Positions 1 through 5,843 of a stretch of 11,273 nt of DNA are shown here, piece after piece. The number at the start of each line of letters is the position of its first letter. The stretch's first letter is position 1. The notes beneath the pieces are model-generated. The model searched no databases, had not been told where the DNA came from, and was given only the letters and a program-made list of their open reading frames with translations. This DNA comes from Cardiobacterium sp963553325 (GTDB lineage: Bacteria; Pseudomonadota; Gammaproteobacteria; Cardiobacteriales; Cardiobacteriaceae): assembly GCA_963553325.1 (NCBI GenBank), contig CAUVOF010000077.1, forward strand, positions 1 through 11,273. The letters run 5' to 3'. The position numbers were made by a program, and so were the translations under genes.

Positions 1-164
1 ACTTTCACTTTGTCGCCGGTGAGGATGCGGATGTAGTGTTTGCGCATCCGCCCGGAGATGTGGGCGTTAATGACGTGGCCGTTTTCCAGCTCAACGCGGA
101 AGGTGGTGTTCGGGAGGGTTTCCACCACCGTGCCGACCATTTCGATATTTTCTTCTTTGGACAT
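1..164 (-). CDS. infA: Translation initiation factor IF-1, partial (N-terminal 54 residues)
   Basis: IF-1 is the small OB-fold protein that binds the 30S ribosomal A site during translation initiation in the cytoplasm. Read on the minus strand from the ATG at 164-162, the protein begins MSKEENIEMVGTVVETLPNT and continues through the conserved stretches FRVELENGH (22-30), AHISGRMRK (34-42) and YIRILTGDKVK (44-54), nearly identical to the E. coli protein from memory. The window edge cuts it; about 18 codons of the usual 72 should lie beyond position 1. An AGG ribosome site lies about 7 nt upstream of the start. It is divergent from gcvT, sharing a 134-nt intergenic region. The gammaproteobacterial type sequence (rather than the more divergent Neisseria type as I recall it) is one of the better taxonomic clues here. 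Confidence 0.95.
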   Translation of the reverse strand, partial: MSKEENIEMVGTVVETLPNTTFRVELENGHVINAHISGRMRKHYIRILTGDKVK

Positions 165-197
165 TAGTTACCTGTAAGGATGGGAAAAAACGCGCGG

Positions 198-206
198 ATT
201 GTAGCA
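198..206 (-). promoter_or_regulatory. Candidate extended -10 promoter for infA
   Basis: On the minus strand the sequence TGCTACAAT occurs (TGn at 206-204, TACAAT at 203-198). TACAAT has one mismatch to the sigma-70 -10 consensus and is preceded by the TGn of extended -10 promoters. No good -35 hexamer is present; the best is TTGTAT with a 16-bp spacer. Transcription would start near 191, giving a leader of about 27 nt before the infA ATG. This is a pattern match only. Confidence 0.5.
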
Positions 207-286
207 AGTTGAAGGACAAATACAAAGCGGCATCCGCGCCCGCTGCGTTGGGAAAACGTGTTAATCTTTCCCCATCTTTCACACAC

Positions 287-291
287 AGGAG
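287..291 (+). promoter_or_regulatory. Ribosome binding site fixing the gcvT start
   Basis: AGGAG lies 7 nt before the ATG at 299. It decides in favour of that ATG over the in-frame ATG at 209, which would add 30 non-conserved residues and overlap the infA promoter region. The rest of the infA-gcvT gap (165-298) holds two weak hairpins (arms 226-230/240-244 and 250-255/267-272). No convincing gcvT promoter and no glycine riboswitch could be seen. Confidence 0.8.
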
Positions 292-298
292 CATTGTT

Positions 299-1402
299 AT
301 GAGCACTGAAAAACACACCGCCCTTTATGATTGGCACGTTGCCCGTGGCGCGAAAATCGTTCCCTTCGCCGGCTACGCCATGCCGGTGCAGTACGAGGAA
401 GGCATCGTCAAGGAGCATCTCTGGACGCGCGAACACGCAGGCTTGTTTGATGTCTCGCACATGGGGCAGGTGCTGGTGCGCGGCGCGGATGTAGCCGCCA
501 GCCTGGAACGCCTCTTGCCGGTGGATTTGCAGGGGCTTGCCGTCAATCAGCAGCGCTATGCGCTCTTGATGAACGCGCAGGGTGGCATTGATGACGACTT
601 GATGCTGACCCGCCGCGCGGACGATTTTTATGTGGTGGTGAATGCTGCCTGTAAGGACGCCGATTTTGCCAAGCTGCAAGCCGGCCTGCCGGATTGCGAG
701 GTTGCCTGGTGGCCGGAGCGCGCCCTGCTTGCCTTGCAAGGACCGGAAGCGGTGGATGTGCTGGCGGCGATTGAGCCGGCGGTGCGCGAGCTGACCTTCA
801 TGCACGGCGGCGAATACACCCTGCTTGGCGCCAAATGCTGGGTCAGCCGCAGCGGTTACACTGGCGAGGACGGCTACGAAATTTCCGTGCCGAACGACCA
901 CGCCGCCAAACTCGCCGACGCGCTCTGCGCCGATGCGCGCGTCAAGCCGATTGGTCTCGGTGCGCGCGACAGCCTGCGCCTGGAAGCCGGCCTCTGCCTC
1001 TATGGCAACGACATTGACGCTGGCACTTCGCCGATTGAAGCCAGCCTCATTTGGGCGATTCAAAAGGTACGCCGTCCGGGCGGCGAGCGTGCCGGTGGTT
1101 ATCCGGGCGCAGATGTCGTCGGTCAGCACATCGAAAACGGCGCCTCGCGCAAACGTGTTGGCTTGACGATTGACGGTCGCGCGCCGGTACGCGCTCACAC
1201 TGAGCTGTTTGTCGGCGATGAAAAAATCGGCGAGGTAACGAGCGGCGGCTTTGGTGCGACGGTAAATGCCCCAATCGCGATGGGCTACGTCAGAACCGAC
1301 CTCGCCGCGGTTGGCACGAAACTCGTCGCCAAAGTGCGTGGCAAAGACGTGGCGGTGGAAGTGGTCGCCATGCCATTCGTCAAAAAAGATTACAAGAAAT
1401 AG
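299..1402 (+). CDS. gcvT: Aminomethyltransferase, glycine cleavage system T-protein
   Basis: GcvT takes the aminomethyl group held on the lipoyl arm of H-protein and, with tetrahydrofolate, releases ammonia and forms 5,10-methylene-tetrahydrofolate; it is cytoplasmic. The 367-residue product matches the family length (E. coli 364). Visible family signatures are FAGYAMPVQY (23-32), LFDVSHMGQV (49-58), the catalytic-loop segment GGIDDDL (95-101, with Asp99 the likely catalytic residue by alignment), SRSGYTGEDGYEIS (183-196), GLGARDSLRLEAGLCLYGND (219-238, folate site) and the C-terminal barrel motif TSGGFG (314-319). The start at 299 is set by AGGAG at 287-291. It stands alone: no gcvH or gcvP adjoins it, and a strong terminator follows within 10 nt, so it is probably monocistronic. 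Its partner proteins must be encoded elsewhere. Confidence 0.96.
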   Translation: MSTEKHTALYDWHVARGAKIVPFAGYAMPVQYEEGIVKEHLWTREHAGLFDVSHMGQVLVRGADVAASLERLLPVDLQGLAVNQQRYALLMNAQGGIDDDLMLTRRADDFYVVVNAACKDADFAKLQAGLPDCEVAWWPERALLALQGPEAVDVLAAIEPAVRELTFMHGGEYTLLGAKCWVSRSGYTGEDGYEISVPNDHAAKLADALCADARVKPIGLGARDSLRLEAGLCLYGNDIDAGTSPIEASLIWAIQKVRRPGGERAGGYPGADVVGQHIENGASRKRVGLTIDGRAPVRAHTELFVGDEKIGEVTSGGFGATVNAPIAMGYVRTDLAAVGTKLVAKVRGKDVAVEVVAMPFVKKDYKK

Positions 1403-1409
1403 TAAGAAA

Positions 1410-1436
1410 GGGGCGGGAAAGCCCGCCCCGCTTTTT
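1410..1436 (+). terminator. Intrinsic terminator after gcvT
   Basis: A perfect 8-bp GC-rich stem, GGGGCGGG (1410-1417) with CCCGCCCC (1422-1429), closes an AAAG loop and is followed by GC and a run of five T (1432-1436). This is a textbook rho-independent terminator, starting 8 nt past the gcvT stop codon. It should isolate gcvT from the nhaA operon. The final T is also the first base of the adjacent repeat element. Confidence 0.93.
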
Positions 1437-1541
1437 ATAGCAACCCACCGAAAGCTTCATACGGTGTTGCGTCGCTTCGCCGTACTATCTGTACTGCCTT
1501 CAGCGACGCGCCTTGTCTGAAACTTTCGGTGTATCGCTATA
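1436..1541. mobile_element. Correia-like miniature inverted-repeat element (about 106 bp)
   Basis: The two halves form one long imperfect palindrome. The left arm 1436-1475 and the right arm 1503-1541 agree at no fewer than 29 of about 39 positions, including the ends TATAGC/GCTATA, ACCGAAAG (1447-1454) with CTTTCGGT (1523-1530), and GCGTCGC (1469-1475) with GCGACGC (1503-1509). A small inner hairpin GTAC-TATCT-GTAC lies at 1482-1494. The ends TATAG...CTATA, the inner CCGTACTATCTGTACTG core, the CCTTGTC near the right end and the length of about 106 bp resemble the short form of the Neisseria Correia repeat (CREE/NEMIS) as I remember it, which inserts at TA. It carries no gene, so movement would need a transposase from elsewhere. 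Resemblance to Correia is from memory, the palindrome is seen directly. Confidence 0.75.
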
Positions 1542-1543
1542 TA
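1513..1543 (+). promoter_or_regulatory. Possible outward promoter from the right end of the repeat element
   Basis: TTGTCT (1513-1518) and TATATA (1538-1543) are spaced 19 bp apart at the right terminus of the palindromic element, directed at the small gene starting at 1564. The spacing is longer than ideal (CTATAT at 1537 gives 18). Neisseria Correia elements are known to carry outward promoters in their terminal repeats, which supports the reading by analogy. It lies downstream of the gcvT terminator, where a new promoter would be needed. Confidence 0.4.
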
Positions 1544-1563
1544 CATCATGCAAGGCAATATTT

Positions 1564-1809
1564 ATGACTATAAAAATGGAAGAAGAAATCGAGAAACTTC
1601 GCCTAAAAATTATGTTGGGGCAATTAAAAGCGGAAAAATCTACGCTGGAGATGACGCTGAAAAATCTTACTGATGCGGCGCAAGATGCGGATGCGAGTAA
1701 ACGCAAGATGTACAGTGAGTTTTTTCTGTATCCATTTGTGATGGGATTATTATTTTTTGCGGTTGCGAGCGGGATGTTGTTTGCCGCGATACAATGGTTA
1801 CAGCAATAG
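1564..1809 (+). CDS. Small coiled-coil, single-membrane-segment protein of unknown function
   Basis: I do not recognise this 81-residue protein. It begins MTIKMEEEIEKLRLKIMLGQ; residues about 4-50 are charged and heptad-like (leucine/isoleucine at regular spacing among Glu and Lys), suggesting a coiled coil. Residues about 54-77 (FFLYPFVMGLLFFAVASGMLFAAI) form one hydrophobic membrane segment near the C-terminus, ending in WLQQ, so a tail-anchored inner-membrane protein with its coiled coil in the cytoplasm is likely. The ATG at 1564 is chosen because AAGG (1552-1555) lies 8 nt before it; reading further upstream in frame would run into the repeat element and a TTG. Codon use is more AT-rich than gcvT. 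It precedes nhaA by 79 nt in the same direction and might be cotranscribed with it, but an inverted repeat lies between. Confidence 0.65.
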   Translation: MTIKMEEEIEKLRLKIMLGQLKAEKSTLEMTLKNLTDAAQDADASKRKMYSEFFLYPFVMGLLFFAVASGMLFAAIQWLQQ

Positions 1810-1857
1810 CGCTTTATGGATGGTTAAAAAACAAATATGCGTGTTTTTTATGCGCTA
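1807..1857. repeat. AT-rich inverted repeat in the nhaA leader
   Basis: A perfect 9-bp inverted repeat, TAAAAAACA (1825-1833) and TGTTTTTTA (1842-1850), flanks an 8-nt spacer. Around it, TAGCGC (1807-1812, containing the small gene's stop codon) pairs with GCGCTA (1852-1857), although the connecting lengths are unequal (12 and 1 nt). It could be a weak terminator, with the T run inside the stem, or an operator or RNA switch for nhaA. No known regulator site was recognised. Confidence 0.55.
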
Positions 1858-1879
1858 GGTAATGGGGTTTCTTTGCCGT

Positions 1880-1883
1880 GAGG
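1880..1883 (+). promoter_or_regulatory. Ribosome binding site fixing the nhaA start
   Basis: GAGG lies 5 nt upstream of the ATG at 1889 (context GAGGTGATTATG). The in-frame ATG at 1862 would place this site inside the gene and has no comparable site of its own, so the downstream start is preferred. Confidence 0.75.
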
Positions 1884-1888
1884 TGATT

Positions 1889-3274
1889 ATGTATAAATTA
1901 TTTCAACGCAAGGCATATAGCCATGAGGATGCAAATTCCTGGGAGCGGATATTTGGCAAATTATTAACGCCGATTGAAGCCTTTACCCGCAACAGCTCTG
2001 CCAGCGGGATTTTGTTGATTATTTGTACATTGGCGGCGCTGGCTGCTGCCAATTCACCGTGGCGCGAAAGCTATTTTCATCTCTTACATCTGCCGGTTGC
2101 GGTTAGTTTCGGTGAGTGGCGCCTGGAAATGCCGCTGCATCATTGGATTAACGATGGTCTGATGGCACTGTTCTTTTATTTGGTCGGGCTGGAAATTAAG
2201 CGCGAGGTGATGGTAGGTGAGTTGTCGTCGCCCTCGCAGGCAGCGTTGCCGATTATCGCCGCGCTTGGCGGCATGATTGCGCCAGCGCTGGTCTATAGCG
2301 CGATTAACGCGGGCGGGGCGGGCAGTGCTGGCTGGGGGATTCCAATGGCAACCGATATTGCCTTTGCCATTGCTGTACTAATTCTGCTCGGTAACCGCAT
2401 TCCTTCCGGGTTGGTAACGATTTTGGTCGCGCTCGCTATCGTCGATGACCTTGGCGCGGTGGTGGTGATTGCGCTCTTTTATACCGAGACGATTCAACTG
2501 TTGCCGCTGCTCGCCGCGCTTGGCTGTTTTGCCCTACAACTGGCGCTGAACCGCTTTGGTGTGCGTAAACCGTGGCCGTATGTGCTGATTGCGATGGTGA
2601 TGTGGGCGCTGATGCTGTTTTCCGGTGTGCACGCGACCATCGCCGGGGTGCTTGGCGCCTTGGCAACGCCGGTGCGCTCGCTTTACAACCCCGAAGAATT
2701 CAGCCGCGAAGCGCGCAAATTGTTGGACAGATTCGATATTTACCGCCGCCGCGAACACGATTTTCTCGAATCAGAGCGCCTGGCTGGGGTGCTGCACACC
2801 TTGCAACGTGGCATCAATCAGGCGCAAACGCCGCTGCAACGGCTGGGACATGGACTGCACGACCCGGTGTATTTCCTCATCATTCCACTGTTCGCTTTCT
2901 TTAATGCTGGGGTAACGATAAACGCCGCTTCCATCGGCGCGCTGGTCTCGCATCCGGTATCGCTTGGCGTCGCGCTGGGGCTGATTATCGGCAAATTCAT
3001 CGGCGTCTTTACCTCTATTTGGTTAAGTGTGCATCTTGGCATCGCCCGCCTGCCCGTCGGGGTCAATTTCCGCCACATCTGTGGCATGGGACTGCTTGCT
3101 GGTATCGGCTTCACCATGTCTATTTTTATTTCCGAGCTTGCGTTCAAAGGTGAGGAATTACTGCTGAATAATGCTAAAATTGCCATCCTTGTAGCATCAG
3201 TCATTGCCAGCCTGGCGGGATACGCCTGGCTGCGCGTGGGCAGTAATAACGGTAACGGAGACAATCATTCATGA
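1889..3274 (+). CDS. nhaA: Na+/H+ antiporter NhaA
   Basis: NhaA is an inner-membrane antiporter that expels Na+ (or Li+) in exchange for protons and protects against sodium and alkaline stress. The 461-residue protein shows the family signatures: WINDGLMALFFYLVGLEIKRE (86-106), GIPMATDIAFA (150-160) with Asp156 matching E. coli Asp133, ALAIVDDLGA (181-190) with Asp186/Asp187 matching the ion-binding Asp163/Asp164, SGVHATIAG (245-253), IPLFAFFNAGV (332-342), the lysine in LIIGKFIG (Lys369, matching Lys300), and CGMGLLAGIGFTMSIFI (398-414). It is longer than E. coli NhaA (388) because of an N-terminal extension of about 30 residues and a charged cytoplasmic insert around 262-322, both common in a long NhaA subgroup. 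No nhaR-type regulator adjoins it. Its last codons overlap glmM (ATGA), so the two are translationally coupled. Confidence 0.95.
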   Translation: MYKLFQRKAYSHEDANSWERIFGKLLTPIEAFTRNSSASGILLIICTLAALAAANSPWRESYFHLLHLPVAVSFGEWRLEMPLHHWINDGLMALFFYLVGLEIKREVMVGELSSPSQAALPIIAALGGMIAPALVYSAINAGGAGSAGWGIPMATDIAFAIAVLILLGNRIPSGLVTILVALAIVDDLGAVVVIALFYTETIQLLPLLAALGCFALQLALNRFGVRKPWPYVLIAMVMWALMLFSGVHATIAGVLGALATPVRSLYNPEEFSREARKLLDRFDIYRRREHDFLESERLAGVLHTLQRGINQAQTPLQRLGHGLHDPVYFLIIPLFAFFNAGVTINAASIGALVSHPVSLGVALGLIIGKFIGVFTSIWLSVHLGIARLPVGVNFRHICGMGLLAGIGFTMSIFISELAFKGEELLLNNAKIAILVASVIASLAGYAWLRVGSNNGNGDNHS

Positions 3275-4617
3275 GTGGGACAGGGCGGAAATACTTCGGC
3301 ACGGACGGCGTGCGGGGCAAAGTTGGCGTTGCGCCGATGACGCCCGATTTCGTCATGCAACTCGGTTGGGCGATTGGCAAAATGCTCAGCGACAGCGGCT
3401 TTGCTGGCGATAAAGTCATCATCGGCAAAGACACGCGCATTTCCGGTTATATGCTGGAAAACGCCGTTGCCGCCGGACTTTCCGCCGCCGGGATGGATGC
3501 CCACCTGCTCGGCGTGATGCCAACGCCGGGCATCGCCTATTTCACCCGCACCTTCCACGCGGCCGCAGGCATTGTCGTCAGTGCTTCGCACAACGTTTAC
3601 AGCGACAACGGCATCAAAGTCTTCGCGCGCGGCGGCATCAAACTGCCCGATGCGGCAGAGCAAGAAATTGAGCGTTATCTCGAAACGCCGATGAAAGTGG
3701 TCGAATCCGCCCAACTTGGCAAGCTCTACCGCATTCCCGAAGCGCGCGGGCGTTACATCGAATTCTGCAAAAACGCGGTTGTCCTCGGTCTGCCGTTTGA
3801 GCGCCTGAAAATCGTGGTGGATTGCGCCAATGGCGCGACTTACCCTATTGCGCCGGAAGTCTTCCGTGAGTTGGGCGCGCAGGTCATTGTTATGAACGCC
3901 GAGCCAAACGGCTGTAACATCAATGCTGGCGCGGGTTCAACCGCACCGGAATCGCTGCAACGTCGCGTGCGCGACGAACAGGCAGACGCGGGCATCGCCT
4001 TTGACGGCGATGGCGACCGCGTTGTCATGGTTGACCGCAACGGTCGCCTGCGTGATGGCGATGCCATTCTCTACGTCATCGCCAAATACCGCGCCTTCAA
4101 AGGCGAGCAACTGAACAACATCGTTGGCACCAAAATGACCAACCTTGGCTTGGAACGCGCACTCAACAACATGGGCATCGTGCTGCATCGTACCGACGTC
4201 GGTGACCGCTACGTGCTGGAATGTATGCAAGAAATCAACGCCCGCGTCGGTGGCGAAAATTCCGGGCATATCATTTGCCTGGACCGCAATTCTACCGGCG
4301 ATGGCATTATTGCCGCCCTGCAAGTGTTAGCAGCAATGCTGGAAATGGAACAACCGCTGCACCAGCTGGTTGCCGACCTGCACATGGCGGTACAAGTGAT
4401 GAAAAACGTTGACGTTAGCGACAAAAGTGTCGTCAACAAACCCGCCGTGCAAGATGCCTTGCACGCGGCGAGTAAAAAACTGGGAGATGCCGGGCGAATT
4501 TTGCTTCGTCCGTCCGGTACCGAACCGAAAGTCCGCGTCATGGCGGAAGGTAATGACGAAGCGCGGCTGCATGCCATCGTTGACGAATTGGTATCAGTCA
4601 TATCCCGGGAGGAATAA
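3271..4617 (+). CDS. glmM: Phosphoglucosamine mutase
   Basis: GlmM interconverts glucosamine-6-phosphate and glucosamine-1-phosphate, feeding UDP-GlcNAc for peptidoglycan and lipopolysaccharide. The 448-residue protein has the expected length (E. coli 445) and all four domains: KYFGTDGVRG (7-16), the active-site loop SASHN (104-108, phosphoserine Ser106), the Mg2+ loop FDGDGDR (244-250; Asp245, 247, 249), the sugar loop GGENSGH (327-333) and the phosphate site RPSGTEPK (413-420). Oddity: the residue after SASHN is Val109 where the family nearly always has Pro. GGAG at 3257-3260 lies 10 nt before the ATG, which overlaps the nhaA stop. The usual upstream neighbours folP and ftsH are absent; nhaA takes their place. 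A strong GGGAGGA site for tpiA is embedded in its last codons. Confidence 0.97.
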   Translation: MSGTGRKYFGTDGVRGKVGVAPMTPDFVMQLGWAIGKMLSDSGFAGDKVIIGKDTRISGYMLENAVAAGLSAAGMDAHLLGVMPTPGIAYFTRTFHAAAGIVVSASHNVYSDNGIKVFARGGIKLPDAAEQEIERYLETPMKVVESAQLGKLYRIPEARGRYIEFCKNAVVLGLPFERLKIVVDCANGATYPIAPEVFRELGAQVIVMNAEPNGCNINAGAGSTAPESLQRRVRDEQADAGIAFDGDGDRVVMVDRNGRLRDGDAILYVIAKYRAFKGEQLNNIVGTKMTNLGLERALNNMGIVLHRTDVGDRYVLECMQEINARVGGENSGHIICLDRNSTGDGIIAALQVLAAMLEMEQPLHQLVADLHMAVQVMKNVDVSDKSVVNKPAVQDALHAASKKLGDAGRILLRPSGTEPKVRVMAEGNDEARLHAIVDELVSVISREE

Positions 4618-4619
4618 CC

Positions 4620-5345
4620 ATGCGCAAACCTATTGCCGCAGCAAACTGGAAAATGAACGGCGACTTCGCTTTAGTAGAAGCTTTCGCCAAACACGCTTGG
4701 CCGCAAGGCAACGTCGAAAAAATCTTTGGCCTGCCCGCCATCTATATCAACAAAGCGCACGAGCTGGGGCTGGCTGAACTCGCTGGCGAAGACGTCAGCG
4801 CACACGCATCTGGCGCGCATACGGGCGAAATTTCTGCCGCCATGCTGAAAGAAATAGGTGCAAGCTACGTCATCATCGGTCATTCCGAACGCCGCACCGA
4901 CCACGGCGAAGACGAAGCGCTCTTGATTGAAAAATGGAAACAACTGAAAGCGCAGGGGCTGAAAGTCATCTACTGCATCGGCGAATCGCTGCAAGAATAC
5001 GATGCTGGTCAATGCGATGCGGCCGTCCTGCGGCAAATGAAACCCGTACTGGATGCGGGATTGGTTGACGCCGATACCGTTATCGCCTACGAACCCGTTT
5101 GGGCGATTGGTACCGGTAAAGCTGCAACCGCCGCGTATGCGCAGGAAGTTCATGGCAAAATCCGCGCCTTGTTGCGCGAAAAAGCAGCAGGCGTTGCCGA
5201 CCAGGTGCGTATTCTTTACGGCGGTTCCGTCAAACCAGACAACGCCGCAGAAATCTTTGCTGGTGCCGATATTGATGGCTTCCTCGTCGGTGGCGCATCA
5301 CTGCAAGCCGATACCTTTGACAAAATTATTGGAGCAATGACATGA
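4620..5345 (+). CDS. tpiA: Triosephosphate isomerase
   Basis: TpiA interconverts dihydroxyacetone phosphate and glyceraldehyde-3-phosphate in glycolysis and gluconeogenesis in the cytoplasm. All catalytic features of the TIM barrel are visible: AANWKMN with Asn9 and Lys11, IIGHSERR with electrophile His88, AYEPVWAIGTGK with base Glu158 and the closing loop 6, YGGSVKPDNA (200-209), and the phosphate-binding LVGGASL (222-228). At 241 residues it is somewhat shorter than usual (about 250-255); the shortening is mainly in the first 65 residues, before the SGAHTGE segment. The start is fixed by GGGAGGA at 4607-4613, 6 nt upstream, and only 2 nt separate it from the glmM stop. It overlaps secG by ATGA. 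The placement between glmM and secG is a conserved proteobacterial arrangement. Confidence 0.97.
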   Translation: MRKPIAAANWKMNGDFALVEAFAKHAWPQGNVEKIFGLPAIYINKAHELGLAELAGEDVSAHASGAHTGEISAAMLKEIGASYVIIGHSERRTDHGEDEALLIEKWKQLKAQGLKVIYCIGESLQEYDAGQCDAAVLRQMKPVLDAGLVDADTVIAYEPVWAIGTGKAATAAYAQEVHGKIRALLREKAAGVADQVRILYGGSVKPDNAAEIFAGADIDGFLVGGASLQADTFDKIIGAMT

Positions 5346-5725
5346 CCATTACCCTGGTTCAAGTGATTTTCTTTATCGCCTCACTCGCACTTTGTGCGCT
5401 CATTTTGCTGCAGCAGCCGAAAAGCAATGGCGGCATGGGCGCATTAAGCGGTGGCGCGTCGAGTACCGTTTTCGGTGCGCGTGGTGCAGGATCATTTCTG
5501 TATAAAACCACACGCTTTTTGGCAATTCTGTTTTTTGTCGGCGCTTTATTGTTGGGGTATTTACAAAATGCCCAAAATAGCAATTCCGGCCAAAATAATA
5601 TCTTGGAACAAAAGCATCTCGCAGAAACAGAAAAATCTGAAGCAGCGCTTGACAAGACTACAGACGGTATAGATAATGCGCGCCCTGCTTCAAATACCGA
5701 TGTTCCCGCACCTGCGCAACAATAA
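5342..5725 (+). CDS. secG: Preprotein translocase subunit SecG
   Basis: SecG is the small auxiliary subunit of the SecYEG channel in the inner membrane and assists SecA-driven export. The 127-residue product has the two expected membrane segments (about 4-23 and 57-74), joined by the conserved cytoplasmic loop LQQPKSNGGMGALSGGASSTVFG (about 23-45) ending near FLYKTTRFLA. The tail after residue 78 is polar and low-complexity, rich in Asn, Gln, Ala and acidic residues, and ends VPAPAQQ; such variable tails are common in SecG. The ATG overlaps the tpiA stop by 4 nt and has GGAG at 5331-5334, 7 nt upstream, so it is translationally coupled. Followed by tRNA-Leu(GAG), as in E. coli (secG-leuU), which supports the assignment. 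Confidence 0.95.
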   Translation: MTITLVQVIFFIASLALCALILLQQPKSNGGMGALSGGASSTVFGARGAGSFLYKTTRFLAILFFVGALLLGYLQNAQNSNSGQNNILEQKHLAETEKSEAALDKTTDGIDNARPASNTDVPAPAQQ

Positions 5726-5739
5726 ATAAATTGCGCGGT

Positions 5740-5748
5740 TGCTAGAAT
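5740..5748 (+). promoter_or_regulatory. Candidate extended -10 promoter for tRNA-Leu (and possibly nqr)
   Basis: TGCTAGAAT (TGn then TAGAAT, one mismatch to consensus) ends 10 nt before the tRNA 5' end, a spacing that puts the transcript start only a few nucleotides upstream of the mature tRNA. No -35 of quality is present. It has the same form as the candidate infA promoter (TGCTACAAT). There is no terminator between the secG stop and the tRNA, so read-through from the upstream operon is also possible. Confidence 0.5.
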
Positions 5749-5758
5749 CAAGAAGACG

Positions 5759-5843
5759 GCCGACGTGGTGGAATTGGTAGACACGCTATCTTGAGGGGGT
5801 AGTGGCGTAAGCTGTGCGAGTTCGAGTCTCGCCGTCGGCACCA
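5759..5843 (+). tRNA. leuU: tRNA-Leu (anticodon GAG)
   Basis: An 85-nt class II tRNA, including the encoded CCA. The acceptor stem GCCGACG (5759-5765) pairs with CGTCGGC (5833-5839), discriminator A5840, CCA 5841-5843. The anticodon stem CTATC (5786-5790) with GGTAG (5798-5802) closes the loop TTGAGGG with anticodon GAG at 5793-5795, reading CUC and CUU. A 13-nt variable arm (5803-5815) and the T arm GCGAG-TTCGAGT-CTCGC (5816-5832) are intact. It closely resembles E. coli leuU, which likewise follows secG. No terminator follows; nqrA starts 40 nt downstream. Confidence 0.97.

Noticed and set aside
165..298. Glycine riboswitch upstream of gcvT
   Set aside because: The gap is short and shows none of the conserved glycine aptamer core; only two weak hairpins are present.
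164..1198. 344-codon open frame on the minus strand across gcvT
   Set aside because: It is fully antisense to a clearly conserved gene, shows no domain I recognise, and such frames arise commonly opposite GC-rich coding sequence.
1436..1541. Simple terminator or attenuator instead of a mobile element
   Set aside because: A strong terminator already ends just before it, no T run follows the long stem, and the matched TATAG/CTATA ends fit a miniature transposable element better.
1513..1563. Upstream extension of the small gene into the repeat element
   Set aside because: The upstream start would be a TTG without a ribosome site, and the added 17 residues would be encoded by the mobile element's terminus.
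1790..1795. TACAAT as a -10 box for nhaA inside the small gene
   Set aside because: No TGn extension and no -35 hexamer at 16-18 bp; best TTG is 21 bp away.
1862..1888. Earlier nhaA start at 1862
   Set aside because: No ribosome site precedes it, whereas GAGG is well placed for the ATG at 1889.
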